A DNA stretch of 64,000 bases, taken from positions 1-64,000 of the forward strand of contig JAEZXH010000001.1 in assembly GCA_023442775.1 (NCBI GenBank). The letters run 5' to 3'. The position numbers and the translations under genes are program-made. Numbering within the stretch: position 1 is the first letter of the stretch; each line of letters starts with the position of its first letter. This DNA is from Bacillota bacterium (GTDB lineage Bacteria > Bacillota > Clostridia > Tissierellales > Peptoniphilaceae). This document shows, one piece after another, positions 33,801 through 41,010 of the stretch. The notes under the pieces are model-generated. The model searched no databases and had not been told where the DNA came from. It saw only the letters and a program-made list of their open reading frames with translations.

Positions 33801-35888
33801 TGGCTCCAAGAGCTCTGCGCGCAAGGTGACGGTTTGAGGAGGCATGATGAAGGAGATGGTGCCCCCCTTTTCCTCGACGACGAGTAGCTCTGGAGTTCTC
33901 ACCCAGGACTTGAACCGCGAGCGGTAGGAGGAGTCGGCATCGACGCGGACGACCTTGCCCACGAGGTAGCGGTCGGATTTTTTCCGCAGCCGTCCGTCGG
34001 GTTCATAGACCTTTAAGAGGGACTCGGGGAGGTGGACCACGGGGAAGATGGTGACGTCGTGGTCGGGCATGATAAAGGAGACGTCGTTCCCGCTCCTTAC
34101 GAGGGTGACGTCCTTTTCGAGGACGACCCATTCGTTGAGGACGGTGGAGCGGCTAGGGGGCAGGGTGAGATGCACCGTTTCCCCGGGTTTTGCCATCCGC
34201 CGCTCCGCGTGGGTTCCGCCGGTGGTGTGGATGGCGAAGGAGCCTTCCTCGGCGTCCCGGTAGACGGCGCGGAGGGTGGTTTCCTTCTTCACCGGGCCGA
34301 TATTGGTCTTCCAGGAGGTGGGATTTGCGATGGAGACGTCCTCGCTCTCCCAGTGGTCGAAGACTTTTCCCTCAGGGGTGTTGGCGGTGATGAGGATGGT
34401 TTCTCTGTCTTTTGCCGAGGTTTTTTCTGGGGTGCCACCGATGACGTGGAGGGGGAAGGGATCCTTGTTGTCAAAGCGGTAGGCGGGGACAACCTCGAGG
34501 ATAGACCTTGGGTAGTCCTTCGGGATGTGAAGAGTGGTCTCCTGGGCGGAGATGTCCTCGAAGGTCACCGGCATCGAGGCCCCGATGAGGAGGGTCCAGT
34601 GGTGGAAGATGTGATTTGGGATGTCGGGCGCCTTGATGGAGACACTCGCCCCTTGGTACGTCTCGATGGGCGTTGGGACAAAGCGAATGTAGAGGGTGAT
34701 GGGCTTCGCCTTCTCCGTCACCGTGGAAATCTCCACGTCATGGCCAGGCATGGTGAAGGTTGTGGACTCTTGCTTGTCATCGGCAAAAACTACGCCGACC
34801 CCCTCCCAATGATTGAAGACATGCCCCTCGGGGATGGTGGCGGTGATAGAGACGGTGTCGCCCTCTTTTGCGGAGGTGGGATCTGCGGTGCCACCGTTGA
34901 CGGTGACAGTGTAGGATTTCTTCTCAAAGTGCGCGGAAATCTCCACGTCGTGATCCGGCATGGTGAAGGTGGTCTTCTCTTGCTTGTCATCGGAAAAACT
35001 CACGCCATCCCCCTCCCAATGATTGAAGACATGCCCCTCGGGGACGTTGGCGGAAATAGAGACGGTGTCCCCCTCTTTCGCCGAAGTCGGGTTGGCGGTG
35101 CCACCAGTGACGGTGACGCTGTAGGGTGGTGTCTCAGGAGTCGGGTCTTTGTCGATGACCGGCTCTTTATCCTCTGGGTCTGCAGGATTCTTGTCCTCGG
35201 GTGGGGTTGGGGTCTTGTCCTCTGGTGGGGTGACTTCCGGCAAAGTGGGACGACTTTCCCGAGAGGGGAAGGTCGGGTCCTTCACGATGGCGAGAAGCCC
35301 AGAGAAGGGAAGACTCGGGGTGGTGGACTGAACCGCGGGGGCGGTGCCCAGGGTGAGGAGGGACCGGTGGAGGAGGCTGACACAGGCGGCGCGGGTCAGG
35401 GTCTCGTGGGGCCGGAGGGTCTTGTCGGGATAGCCCCGCAAGATGTTTTTCTCCACGAGACTTCCAACACGGGAGTCGGTAATTTCCTTTCCATCGGCAA
35501 AGGCGAGGTGGGCCGAGGAGGGGGCGAGGTGGTAACTCTTGGCGATGGCGACGGCGGCCTCCTCCCGAGACATGGGGCTCTCCAAGGATGCTAGGGCAGC
35601 GGGGGAGAGGATGTCCCTCGTGAGGTGACGGGCGAGGCTCTCCCGCGCCCATAGAGCAATGTCAGCCTTTGGAAGGGGCGAGGTCGGGCAATCGGAGAGG
35701 AAGCGGTCGAGGAAGACATAAAATTCCGCCCGGGTCATAAGGCGATCCGGGGCGATGTCCTGGTGCTCGTCTCCTTGGATGAGGCCTTCCCGCTGGGCCC
35801 AGGCGAGGGAATTCTCGGCCCAATGGGCGGCGAAGATGGACTGGGGGAGAAGGAGGAAGAGGACGAGGAAGAGAATCGTGCGGCGCAT
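33798..35888 (-). CDS. SLH-domain surface protein with InlB-type repeats
   Basis: The 696-residue protein has a signal peptide (MRRTILFLVLFLLLPQSIFA), SLH repeats over about residues 21-185 (AHWAENSLAWAQREGLIQG; VEKNILRGYPDKTLRPHETL), a P/E/D/K-rich spacer, and then five or six divergent InlB B-repeat-like units of about 70 residues. Each has the core GGTxxPTSAKEGDTVSI and ends with FTMPDHDVEISAHF. Two of them are nearly identical. The ATG at 35888 has AAAGGAG upstream. It should be wall-anchored by SLH and present a stalk of repeats, probably for adhesion; no catalytic domain is visible. Confidence 0.87.
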   Translation of the reverse strand: MRRTILFLVLFLLLPQSIFAAHWAENSLAWAQREGLIQGDEHQDIAPDRLMTRAEFYVFLDRFLSDCPTSPLPKADIALWARESLARHLTRDILSPAALASLESPMSREEAAVAIAKSYHLAPSSAHLAFADGKEITDSRVGSLVEKNILRGYPDKTLRPHETLTRAACVSLLHRSLLTLGTAPAVQSTTPSLPFSGLLAIVKDPTFPSRESRPTLPEVTPPEDKTPTPPEDKNPADPEDKEPVIDKDPTPETPPYSVTVTGGTANPTSAKEGDTVSISANVPEGHVFNHWEGDGVSFSDDKQEKTTFTMPDHDVEISAHFEKKSYTVTVNGGTADPTSAKEGDTVSITATIPEGHVFNHWEGVGVVFADDKQESTTFTMPGHDVEISTVTEKAKPITLYIRFVPTPIETYQGASVSIKAPDIPNHIFHHWTLLIGASMPVTFEDISAQETTLHIPKDYPRSILEVVPAYRFDNKDPFPLHVIGGTPEKTSAKDRETILITANTPEGKVFDHWESEDVSIANPTSWKTNIGPVKKETTLRAVYRDAEEGSFAIHTTGGTHAERRMAKPGETVHLTLPPSRSTVLNEWVVLEKDVTLVRSGNDVSFIMPDHDVTIFPVVHLPESLLKVYEPDGRLRKKSDRYLVGKVVRVDADSSYRSRFKSWVRTPELLVVEEKGGTISFIMPPQTVTLRAELLEP
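34720..35118 (-). repeat. Two near-identical 210-bp tandem repeats in the SLH protein gene
   Basis: The segment around CTCCCAATGATTGAAGAC occurs at about 34803 and again at about 35013, exactly 210 bp (70 codons) apart. Similarity extends over most of the unit, e.g. ATGCCCCTCGGGGA and CTTGCTTGTCATCGG in both copies. It encodes the two best preserved InlB-type repeats and could expand or contract by recombination. Confidence 0.75.
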
Positions 35889-35941
35889 AGGCTCTCCTTT
35901 CATAGATTTTGTGGATATACTCTCAGTATAGCAGAAGGGCA

Positions 35942-35965
35942 AGAAAAAAGAGCCTCGAAAGGCTC
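35942..35965 (-). terminator. Terminator of the L,D-transpeptidase gene
   Basis: On the minus strand GAGCCT-TTCG-AGGCTC is followed by TTTTTT. The stem begins at the stop codon. Confidence 0.75.
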
Positions 35966-37346
35966 AACTGATGCGTTGGGAACTGCTGTCGTAGACGACG
36001 ACAGGCATCCCCTGCTCCGCGTGTTCATAAAAGTTTTTCATCACCGCCGGTGGGGTGTTCACACAGCCGTGGCTGCCGTGACCGCGGTAAATCCGCCCGC
36101 CGTAGGTGCTGCGCCAGGAGCTGTCGTGGAGGCCGCAACCACTCCAGTTAAAGGGCATCCAGTAGTGGACGTAACTCTTGTAGTCGGCGCCGGTGAGGTA
36201 GCGGTTCCGCTCCTTGCTCCAGATGCGCCCCACTCCCGTCGGGGTACCATTGCCCTTGGAGACGTCTCCCGTGACCACCGGGGTCTCGACGACGAGTTGG
36301 CCGTCCTTGTAGAGCCACATGTGTTGGCGGGCGATGTCGATTTCCACGTAGGAATTCCCAATGTCGTTTTGGAGGCGACTCTTCGCCTCTTGGCTGTACA
36401 CTGGGGTGAGGGTCGTGGATTGACGGGCCTCGAGGGCCTTCATCAGGGCCTCTGCGGTGGCGGGGCGATTCGTCTGCCAGCCGTAGATGCCGCCGGCGAT
36501 GCGGGCGACGCCGCCGCCGGACATGGCGAAGTCTCTGGTCCCTCGGAAGGTGTCGTACTTCTTCGCAAGTTCCTCCACATAGGCGTTGACCTTGTCCGGG
36601 GAGAGGACGAGTTTTCCCTCGGCGTTGGGGTCGAAGAGATTGCGTAACGCCTCTCCACTCAAGTCCTCCTTTCGGTCGGAGAAATCATAGGTGATATGGA
36701 GATCCTTCAGGGCGTTGTACTCCGCCGCTAAGGTCACGAGGCGAGGGGTGTCCTGGCGAAGATTCGGGGCGTCGTAGAGCTCCTTTTCCTCGAGGTCCAA
36801 AGTGTCCTCCCCCTTGGCGAGGGCATCGAGAATGGCGGCCTTGAGGCGGGGCTTCTCAACGCGATTTCCCTCTCTCTCGGGGAAGACGACGAACTGTCCC
36901 GTCCCGTCGGCACCGACGTAGGCGTCGAGGGGACCTTCGATATCTCCATCCGTCAAGACGTGAAGGGAGCCGAGCTTCTTCTCGAGGGCCGCGTCGTCGT
37001 AGTGGACGTTTTGCTTGAGGTCATTGTCCTTCCAGAGGAAGGATTCGAGGAACCAATAGTGGGTCCGCTGGGGGAGGGAGGCCTTCTCGAGTTTCACCGT
37101 GTAGGCGATGTCCTTGGCCTTCAAATGGTCCTCTTTCCCGCCGCGGCCCCGGATGGTGAGCTCTCCATCTCTCCAGGCCTTTTCATAGGTCTCTGCGAGG
37201 GCGTCTCTTCGAATGAGGCTCACGTCCCGGCCGTTGACGCGGGTGCGGGGCAGGATATGCTGTTGAAACAGGGCCACCCCTGCGATGTAGAGGCACGCCA
37301 GTACCAAAATCATCACACTGGTGACGATGAGTAGGCCCTTTTTCAT
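35964..37346 (-). CDS. L,D-transpeptidase with YkuD domain
   Basis: A cell-wall enzyme that makes 3-3 crosslinks in peptidoglycan or attaches proteins to it. The 460-residue protein has one N-terminal membrane helix (about 5-25), two PG-binding-type middle regions (about 40-320) and a C-terminal YkuD domain (about 335-455). That domain carries the full catalytic motif YRGHGSHGCVNTP with the nucleophile near C428. Its length and domain order match the ErfK/YkuD proteins of clostridial relatives. ATG 37346 has GGGAG close upstream. It lies next to the SLH protein gene, but each is separately terminated. Confidence 0.92.
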   Translation of the reverse strand: MKKGLLIVTSVMILVLACLYIAGVALFQQHILPRTRVNGRDVSLIRRDALAETYEKAWRDGELTIRGRGGKEDHLKAKDIAYTVKLEKASLPQRTHYWFLESFLWKDNDLKQNVHYDDAALEKKLGSLHVLTDGDIEGPLDAYVGADGTGQFVVFPEREGNRVEKPRLKAAILDALAKGEDTLDLEEKELYDAPNLRQDTPRLVTLAAEYNALKDLHITYDFSDRKEDLSGEALRNLFDPNAEGKLVLSPDKVNAYVEELAKKYDTFRGTRDFAMSGGGVARIAGGIYGWQTNRPATAEALMKALEARQSTTLTPVYSQEAKSRLQNDIGNSYVEIDIARQHMWLYKDGQLVVETPVVTGDVSKGNGTPTGVGRIWSKERNRYLTGADYKSYVHYWMPFNWSGCGLHDSSWRSTYGGRIYRGHGSHGCVNTPPAVMKNFYEHAEQGMPVVVYDSSSQRIS

Positions 37347-37424
37347 GGGGTCTCCCTTCTAGGTTCGTTTTCTTCCTTAAAAGCAACTCATCCTAGTGTA
37401 CCAAAGGTGGGGGAGGCTGTAAAG

Positions 37425-37769
37425 TTAGGCCAGGTGTTTCTTCACGTCGGGCCCCACATAGATGGCGTCCTCCTCAAGGAGAATGGGACGCTTGATGAGC
37501 ATGCCATCCGAGGCGAGAAGGTCAAACTGCTCCTCGTCGGTCATGGTGGGGAGCTTGTCCTTGAGGCCGAGTTCGCGGTACTTCATCCCCGAGGTGTTGA
37601 AAAAACGCTTCAGGGGAAGGCCCGTTTTTTCTCTCCAGCTCTTGAGTTCCTCGGCGGTGGGGACGTCTTTGTCAATCTCCCGGTAGGTGTAGGAAAGTCC
37701 CTGTTCTTCCAGGAGTTTTTCGATGGCTTTGCAGGTGCTGCACTTCTTGTATCCGATGAGTGTACGCAT
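37425..37769 (-). CDS. ArsC/Spx-family thioredoxin-fold protein
   Basis: The 114-residue protein has the ArsC/Spx/YffB fold with a CSTC motif (C10, C13) at the start of helix 1, the conserved IKRPIL segment, and a typical length. The CxxC form is shared with Spx and with some ArsC-like reductases. It lacks the third cysteine of true arsenate reductases. ATG 37769 has AAAGGA upstream. No arsenic resistance genes are beside it (the ArsB-like carrier is 24 kb away), so a redox or regulatory role is as likely as arsenate reduction. Confidence 0.82.
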   Translation of the reverse strand: MRTLIGYKKCSTCKAIEKLLEEQGLSYTYREIDKDVPTAEELKSWREKTGLPLKRFFNTSGMKYRELGLKDKLPTMTDEEQFDLLASDGMLIKRPILLEEDAIYVGPDVKKHLA

Positions 37770-37804
37770 GATGGTCCTTTCTGGAAAAAGATTTGAAAAA
37801 CATC

Positions 37805-37833
37805 TTGACAACGGGGAGCCTTCCCCGTATACT
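37805..37833 (+). promoter_or_regulatory. tRNA-Thr promoter with a palindromic spacer
   Basis: TTGACA (37805-37810), 17 bases, TATACT (37828-37833). The spacer is itself a perfect inverted repeat, ACGGGGA-GCCT-TCCCCGT (37811-37828). Transcription should begin a few bases before the tRNA at 37844. Confidence 0.8.
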
Positions 37834-37843
37834 TGTAGAGTAC

Positions 37844-37919
37844 GCTATCGTAGCTCAGTCGGTAGAGCACTACATTGGTAATGTAGAGGTCACGGGTTCA
37901 AGTCCCGTCGATAGCTCCA
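37844..37919 (+). tRNA. tRNA-Thr (anticodon GGT)
   Basis: A 76-nt cloverleaf. The acceptor arms GCTATCG (37844-37850) and CGATAGC (37909-37915) pair perfectly. The D arm contains AGCTCAGTCGGTAGAGC, the anticodon stem CTACA/TGTAG holds loop TTGGTAA with anticodon GGT at 37877-37879, and the T arm is CGGGTTCAAGTCCCG. The 3' CCA (37917-37919) is encoded. Confidence 0.97.
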
Positions 37920-37924
37920 AACAC

Positions 37925-37947
37925 GCCCCGAGAGGGGCTATTTTTTT
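37925..37947 (+). terminator. Terminator 1 after tRNA-Thr
   Basis: GCCCC (37925-37929), GAGA loop, GGGGC (37934-37938), then TATTTTTTT. Confidence 0.8.
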
Positions 37948-38365
37948 ACCCGGGTTCTCCCGGGTTTTTTTGTTGGAAGGGAAGGACGACGCCGTCCACG
38001 GGGTTCTCTGTGAGGAGATCTTCCATCCACATCTCGAGGCGCTCTCGGAGTTGACGCCGTTTTGGAAAAGCCTCGTAGAGGGAGAAGGCAACTTTGAGGG
38101 CCAAGTGGCAGAAGAGGTCGCGGCGAGGGTCGTCTACCTTGACGGAACACACAATGGTTTGTAGGTGCAAGAAGGTGTAGGCAATGCTCGCACTCCCATA
38201 GCGCTTTTGAAGGCCCTCTTTCAAGGTCTTCGACAGTTCCTCGGCGACGAGAGAAAAGCCCTCGGGACTCGCCAAGAGGGGGCTGTAGCGATCCAACTTG
38301 AGAAACGTCCCCGTGGAGTCCAGAAGAAGTTGGTCCTTGAAGTCAGAGAATCGTTCTTGGTTCAT
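37946..38365 (-). CDS. Unknown 139-residue protein beside the glycyl-radical-like fragment
   Basis: I do not recognise this protein. It is soluble, helical and charged, with no signal peptide or clear motif. Features are a LVAEELSKTLKEGLQKRYG helix, a VCSVKVDDPRRDLFCHLALK stretch with two cysteines, and a P-rich end (NPGEPG) encoded by the hairpin of the opposing tRNA terminator. ATG 38365 has GGAGGGATT upstream. It lies 39 bp after the gene of the glycyl-radical-like protein, with a short hairpin (GGGACCC/GGGTCCC, 38385-38402) between. The two are probably cotranscribed, possibly as partners. Confidence 0.6.
   Translation of the reverse strand: MNQERFSDFKDQLLLDSTGTFLKLDRYSPLLASPEGFSLVAEELSKTLKEGLQKRYGSASIAYTFLHLQTIVCSVKVDDPRRDLFCHLALKVAFSLYEAFPKRRQLRERLEMWMEDLLTENPVDGVVLPFQQKNPGEPG
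37948..37972 (+). terminator. Terminator 2 after tRNA-Thr
   Basis: ACCCGGG (37948-37954), TTCT loop, CCCGGGT (37959-37965), then seven T's. It immediately follows terminator 1 and lies inside the 3' end of the minus-strand gene that ends at 37946. Confidence 0.75.
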
Positions 38366-38404
38366 AATCCCTCCATGTGGGAAAGGGACCCGCAGAGGGG
38401 TCCC

Positions 38405-39016
38405 TTAAAATGTCATCCGCACTTTGTCGAAGAAGTGGGAGAGTAAGAGGGGCGCATCGGTGCCCAACTCTTCCTTTTCCTTCATCTCCAAGAGCACCCC
38501 TTCAATGGTGGGCTTCTCGAAGACTTTTCCCGTATCCATGAGGACTTCCCCAAGTTGCATGGCCCAGATGAGCTGGAGCGATTGGGCGAAGTTCTCCGGA
38601 GCGGAGCTGGCCAAGTGGCGGCAGTTCTCGGCGATGTCTTGAATCTGCTGACGCTCCACTTCATTGTCCGCCTTCAAGGCGAGAAGGCTCGCCCGTTTGT
38701 AGTAGCGCTCGAGGAGGGTGGACAGGGCGAAGAGAATGGCGCGATCCATCTCGTCCTCTGCAGCTTCCTTGGCCCCAGAGAGGCCCTCGCGGTAGACCGT
38801 CTCCCCAAGTTCCGAAAATCCCTCTCCCGAGAAGAAGGTCCCCTCTTCACAGAAGGTGTTCTCCCCACGTCCTACATAGCCGGCGATGCGCTCCCGGCGA
38901 AAGAGGACCACGGGCAGGCGCTCTCCGAGGAGAACCAAAGCCTCCTCCGGGTCCCGTGCCTCAAATGCGCGGTCGCGATAAGTGCGAAAATGCGCTTCTA
39001 ATTCCGCTCGTTTCAT
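38405..39016 (-). CDS. Short protein resembling a piece of a glycyl radical enzyme
   Basis: The 203-residue protein contains a stretch like the N-terminal barrel region of pyruvate formate-lyase-type enzymes. ERQQIQDIAENCRHLASSAP followed by ENFAQSLQLIWAMQL corresponds to the R-x-EL-x-IAE-x-C...P-x-F-x-EALQ-x-xW pattern of that family. Full enzymes have about 800 residues; the catalytic cysteine and the C-terminal glycyl radical loop are absent here. The frame is intact, with ATG 39016 behind AGGAGG, which argues against simple decay. It may be a retained fragment with a new structural role. No activating radical-SAM enzyme is adjacent. Confidence 0.5.
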   Translation of the reverse strand: MKRAELEAHFRTYRDRAFEARDPEEALVLLGERLPVVLFRRERIAGYVGRGENTFCEEGTFFSGEGFSELGETVYREGLSGAKEAAEDEMDRAILFALSTLLERYYKRASLLALKADNEVERQQIQDIAENCRHLASSAPENFAQSLQLIWAMQLGEVLMDTGKVFEKPTIEGVLLEMKEKEELGTDAPLLLSHFFDKVRMTF

Positions 39017-39070
39017 GTCGTTTCCTCCTCTCGACTTGTCTTTTCAGCGTATCAAAGAACCCTGAAAAAA

Positions 39071-39622
39071 TCAAGACGAAACCAGCATGTCCGCCCACTT
39101 CTCGAAGAAGCCCTCCGCCCGTTTTTCCTCTTCATAGGCGAGGGTGTCCCGGTCGAGGCGGGCGAGGACGTCCCTTGTGAGTTCGCGCTGGGCGTAGGGG
39201 TAGAGGACCTCGTTCTCCTTGAGGGCGTGGCGGCGCAAGAGGTCCACATAGGCCATGGTGGAGGCGACGAGGTGCATCCGGAGAAAATCCGAGTCCTCCT
39301 TGTCCAAGTCGTCGAGGACCTCCTCCATCTGGCGGACATAGAGCCGCGCCAAGTCGTGTTCGACGAGCATGCCATGGCGGACGAGTTTCTCTCCCACGGG
39401 ACCTAAGTCTCTTAGGATGGCCTGAAAGAGGAGATCTTCCTCCTTTTGGTGGTGATGGGCGTCACAGTACTCCCGAATGAAGGAGATGGCCCGGCGAAAG
39501 AAAGCTCCGTCCGGGGCCGCCCCTTGAAAGATTTGAAGGCAGGTGCGCTCCATGAGGTCGGTAAAGGCTAAGATGTTGTCGTGTTCTTTCATGAGGATGG
39601 CGATGCCAGGTGAGATGTCCAT
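39071..39622 (-). CDS. Hemerythrin-domain protein
   Basis: The 183-residue helical-bundle protein has the iron-ligand pattern of hemerythrin HHE domains: KEHDNI (H14), DAHHHQKEEDLLF, VEHDLARLY and RRHALKENEVLYPYA. Such proteins bind a di-iron centre and handle O2, NO or iron, often in repair of iron-sulfur proteins in anaerobes. ATG 39622 has AAGGAGGTC upstream. It is divergent from the molybdenum hydroxylase operon, with similar promoter elements facing apart in the 168-bp gap. Confidence 0.88.
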   Translation of the reverse strand: MDISPGIAILMKEHDNILAFTDLMERTCLQIFQGAAPDGAFFRRAISFIREYCDAHHHQKEEDLLFQAILRDLGPVGEKLVRHGMLVEHDLARLYVRQMEEVLDDLDKEDSDFLRMHLVASTMAYVDLLRRHALKENEVLYPYAQRELTRDVLARLDRDTLAYEEEKRAEGFFEKWADMLVSS

Positions 39623-39646
39623 GAGACCTCCTTACAGTCTTTTTTC

Positions 39647-39659
39647 TCAGTATACCACA
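39647..39659 (-). promoter_or_regulatory. Extended -10 promoter of the hemerythrin gene
   Basis: Minus-strand TGTGGTATACTGA, i.e. TGG-TATACT as an extended -10. The same 13 bases occur on the plus strand at 39739-39751. Confidence 0.6.
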
Positions 39660-39738
39660 GAGGGCTTTTAGAATTTTCCGATGGTTCTTTGAAAACCACT
39701 CGGGAAACCTCGTGAGAATTTTTTCTCTCTCCCCTCGG

Positions 39739-39751
39739 TGTGGTATACTGA
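39739..39751 (+). promoter_or_regulatory. Extended -10 promoter of the molybdenum hydroxylase operon
   Basis: TGTGGTATACTGA, an exact inverted copy of the element at 39647-39659. No good -35 is seen. The leader to ATG 39791 is about 35 bases. Confidence 0.6.
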
Positions 39752-39790
39752 AGGCGGATGATTGCTTCTGGAATTCGGAAAGGAAGTCCC

Positions 39791-40573
39791 ATGCTCACTC
39801 TGGACGCCATTCTTCGCCCCTCCTCTCTCGAGGAGGCCCACGCTCTTGCGAAGTCCCGCGCCTCTGTTGTCCTCGGAGGCGCCACCTTTCTACGCCTCGG
39901 CCATCGCCGTGTGCAAAAGGCCATCGATCTCTCGGGCCTTGGCCTCGACGCCATCGAAGAAGACGAAAGCGTTCTCTCCCTGGGTGCCTACGTCACCTAT
40001 GGGGATCTGTCCCGTCACCCCTTGACCCGCGCCTACGCCGGAGGTGTCCTCGTCGGCGCCACGGACCACATCATTGGTGTACAATTTCAAAATCTCGTCA
40101 CCATTGGGGGAAGTGTCTGGGGCCGCTACGGCTTTTCGGATATTCTCCCATTGCTTCTAGCCCTCGATGCGAAGGTTTGTCTGTACCCAGACGGCGAATG
40201 TTCCATCGAGGATTTTTTGTGTTCTCCTCCAACGAGGGGTACCATCCTCACCCATGTGCTGTTGCCCAAAAACCCGCCGAAGGTCATCACCCGCCACTTC
40301 CGCCGGAGCACCTCGGAGTTTCCCTACGCGGTCATCGCCTACGCGAAGGAGACGAATCGCCTCGCCATTGGCGCGAGACCTCAGCGCGCCACCCTCGCCC
40401 CGAAGACGGCGATGGTCTTGCGGGAGAGTCCTGAGGACCTTGCCGCCATTGAAGCCGCCCTCGACGAAGAGGTGACCTTTGGCAGCAACGCCCGTGCCGG
40501 AGGAGAGTATCGGAAACTCTTGTGCCGCAATCTCCTCGCTCAGATTGGAAGGGAGGCCCGTGATGAGTATTGA
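39791..40573 (+). CDS. Xanthine dehydrogenase family FAD-binding subunit
   Basis: The 260-residue protein is the FAD subunit of a three-part molybdenum hydroxylase. It has the FAD-binding segment VVLGGATFLRLG near residue 28, the second motif VTIGGSVWGRYGFSDILPLL near 105, and the CO-dehydrogenase flavoprotein C-terminal domain. It passes electrons from the iron-sulfur subunit to an acceptor. ATG 39791 follows AAAGGAAG. It overlaps the iron-sulfur subunit gene by 11 bp, so the three subunits are made together. Confidence 0.9.
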   Translation: MLTLDAILRPSSLEEAHALAKSRASVVLGGATFLRLGHRRVQKAIDLSGLGLDAIEEDESVLSLGAYVTYGDLSRHPLTRAYAGGVLVGATDHIIGVQFQNLVTIGGSVWGRYGFSDILPLLLALDAKVCLYPDGECSIEDFLCSPPTRGTILTHVLLPKNPPKVITRHFRRSTSEFPYAVIAYAKETNRLAIGARPQRATLAPKTAMVLRESPEDLAAIEAALDEEVTFGSNARAGGEYRKLLCRNLLAQIGREARDEY

Positions 40574-41009
40574 ACTCACCATCAACAAGCGCAAACGCAC
40601 CCTGGAACCGAAGGCCCAGGAGACCCTCCTCGACACCTTGCGAGGTCTTGGCTTTGCCTCGGTGAAAAACGCCTGTGAAACCACGAACTGTGGCCTCTGT
40701 ACCGTCCTCGTCGACGGCCTTCCCAAACTCTCCTGCGCCCTGTGGACCATGCGCCTTGAGGGGGCCTGTATCGAGACCTTGGAGGGCATTGGGGAGGAGC
40801 TCGACCCCTTGCGGGAGCTCATGGCGCGAGAGGGAGGGGAGCAGTGCGGCTTCTGTTCTCCCGGATTTCTCATGAATGCCCTGGCCTTAAAGCGAAGGGG
40901 CGAGTCCTTTGACCTCGAGGAACTCAAGAGCCTGATGTCTGGAAACCTCTGTCGTTGCACGGGATACGCCGCCCAGATGCGCGCCCTAAAAGCCTACTTG
41001 GAGGTGTGA
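40563..41009 (+). CDS. Xanthine dehydrogenase family [2Fe-2S] subunit
   Basis: The 148-residue protein carries two [2Fe-2S] clusters. The plant-ferredoxin-type cysteines are in CETTNCGLC with a later C in KLSCALW, and the second-cluster cysteines in QCGFCSPGF and CRCTGY. It links the molybdenum centre to the FAD subunit. Its length is normal. ATG 40563 has GGAGG seven bases upstream, inside the end of the FAD subunit gene. The stop is 1 bp before the start of the large subunit gene. Confidence 0.93.
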   Translation: MSIELTINKRKRTLEPKAQETLLDTLRGLGFASVKNACETTNCGLCTVLVDGLPKLSCALWTMRLEGACIETLEGIGEELDPLRELMAREGGEQCGFCSPGFLMNALALKRRGESFDLEELKSLMSGNLCRCTGYAAQMRALKAYLEV

Positions 41010-41010
41010 G

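Noticed and set aside
34720..35118. Tandem repeats considered as a CRISPR array
   Set aside because: The 210-bp period is in frame within a protein and encodes repeat domains; no short repeats with unique spacers were seen anywhere in the window.
34032..35594. Long open frame (520 codons) on the plus strand opposite the SLH protein gene
   Set aside because: It mirrors the GC-rich, repeat-containing gene on the other strand, has Gly/Asp/Val-rich shadow composition and no ribosome site; the opposite frame has a signal peptide, SLH domains and AAAGGAG.
37425..37769. Assignment of the ArsC/Spx-type gene as arsenate reductase
   Set aside because: CxxC is shared with Spx, the extra reductase cysteine is missing, and no ars genes are adjacent, so only the family is given.
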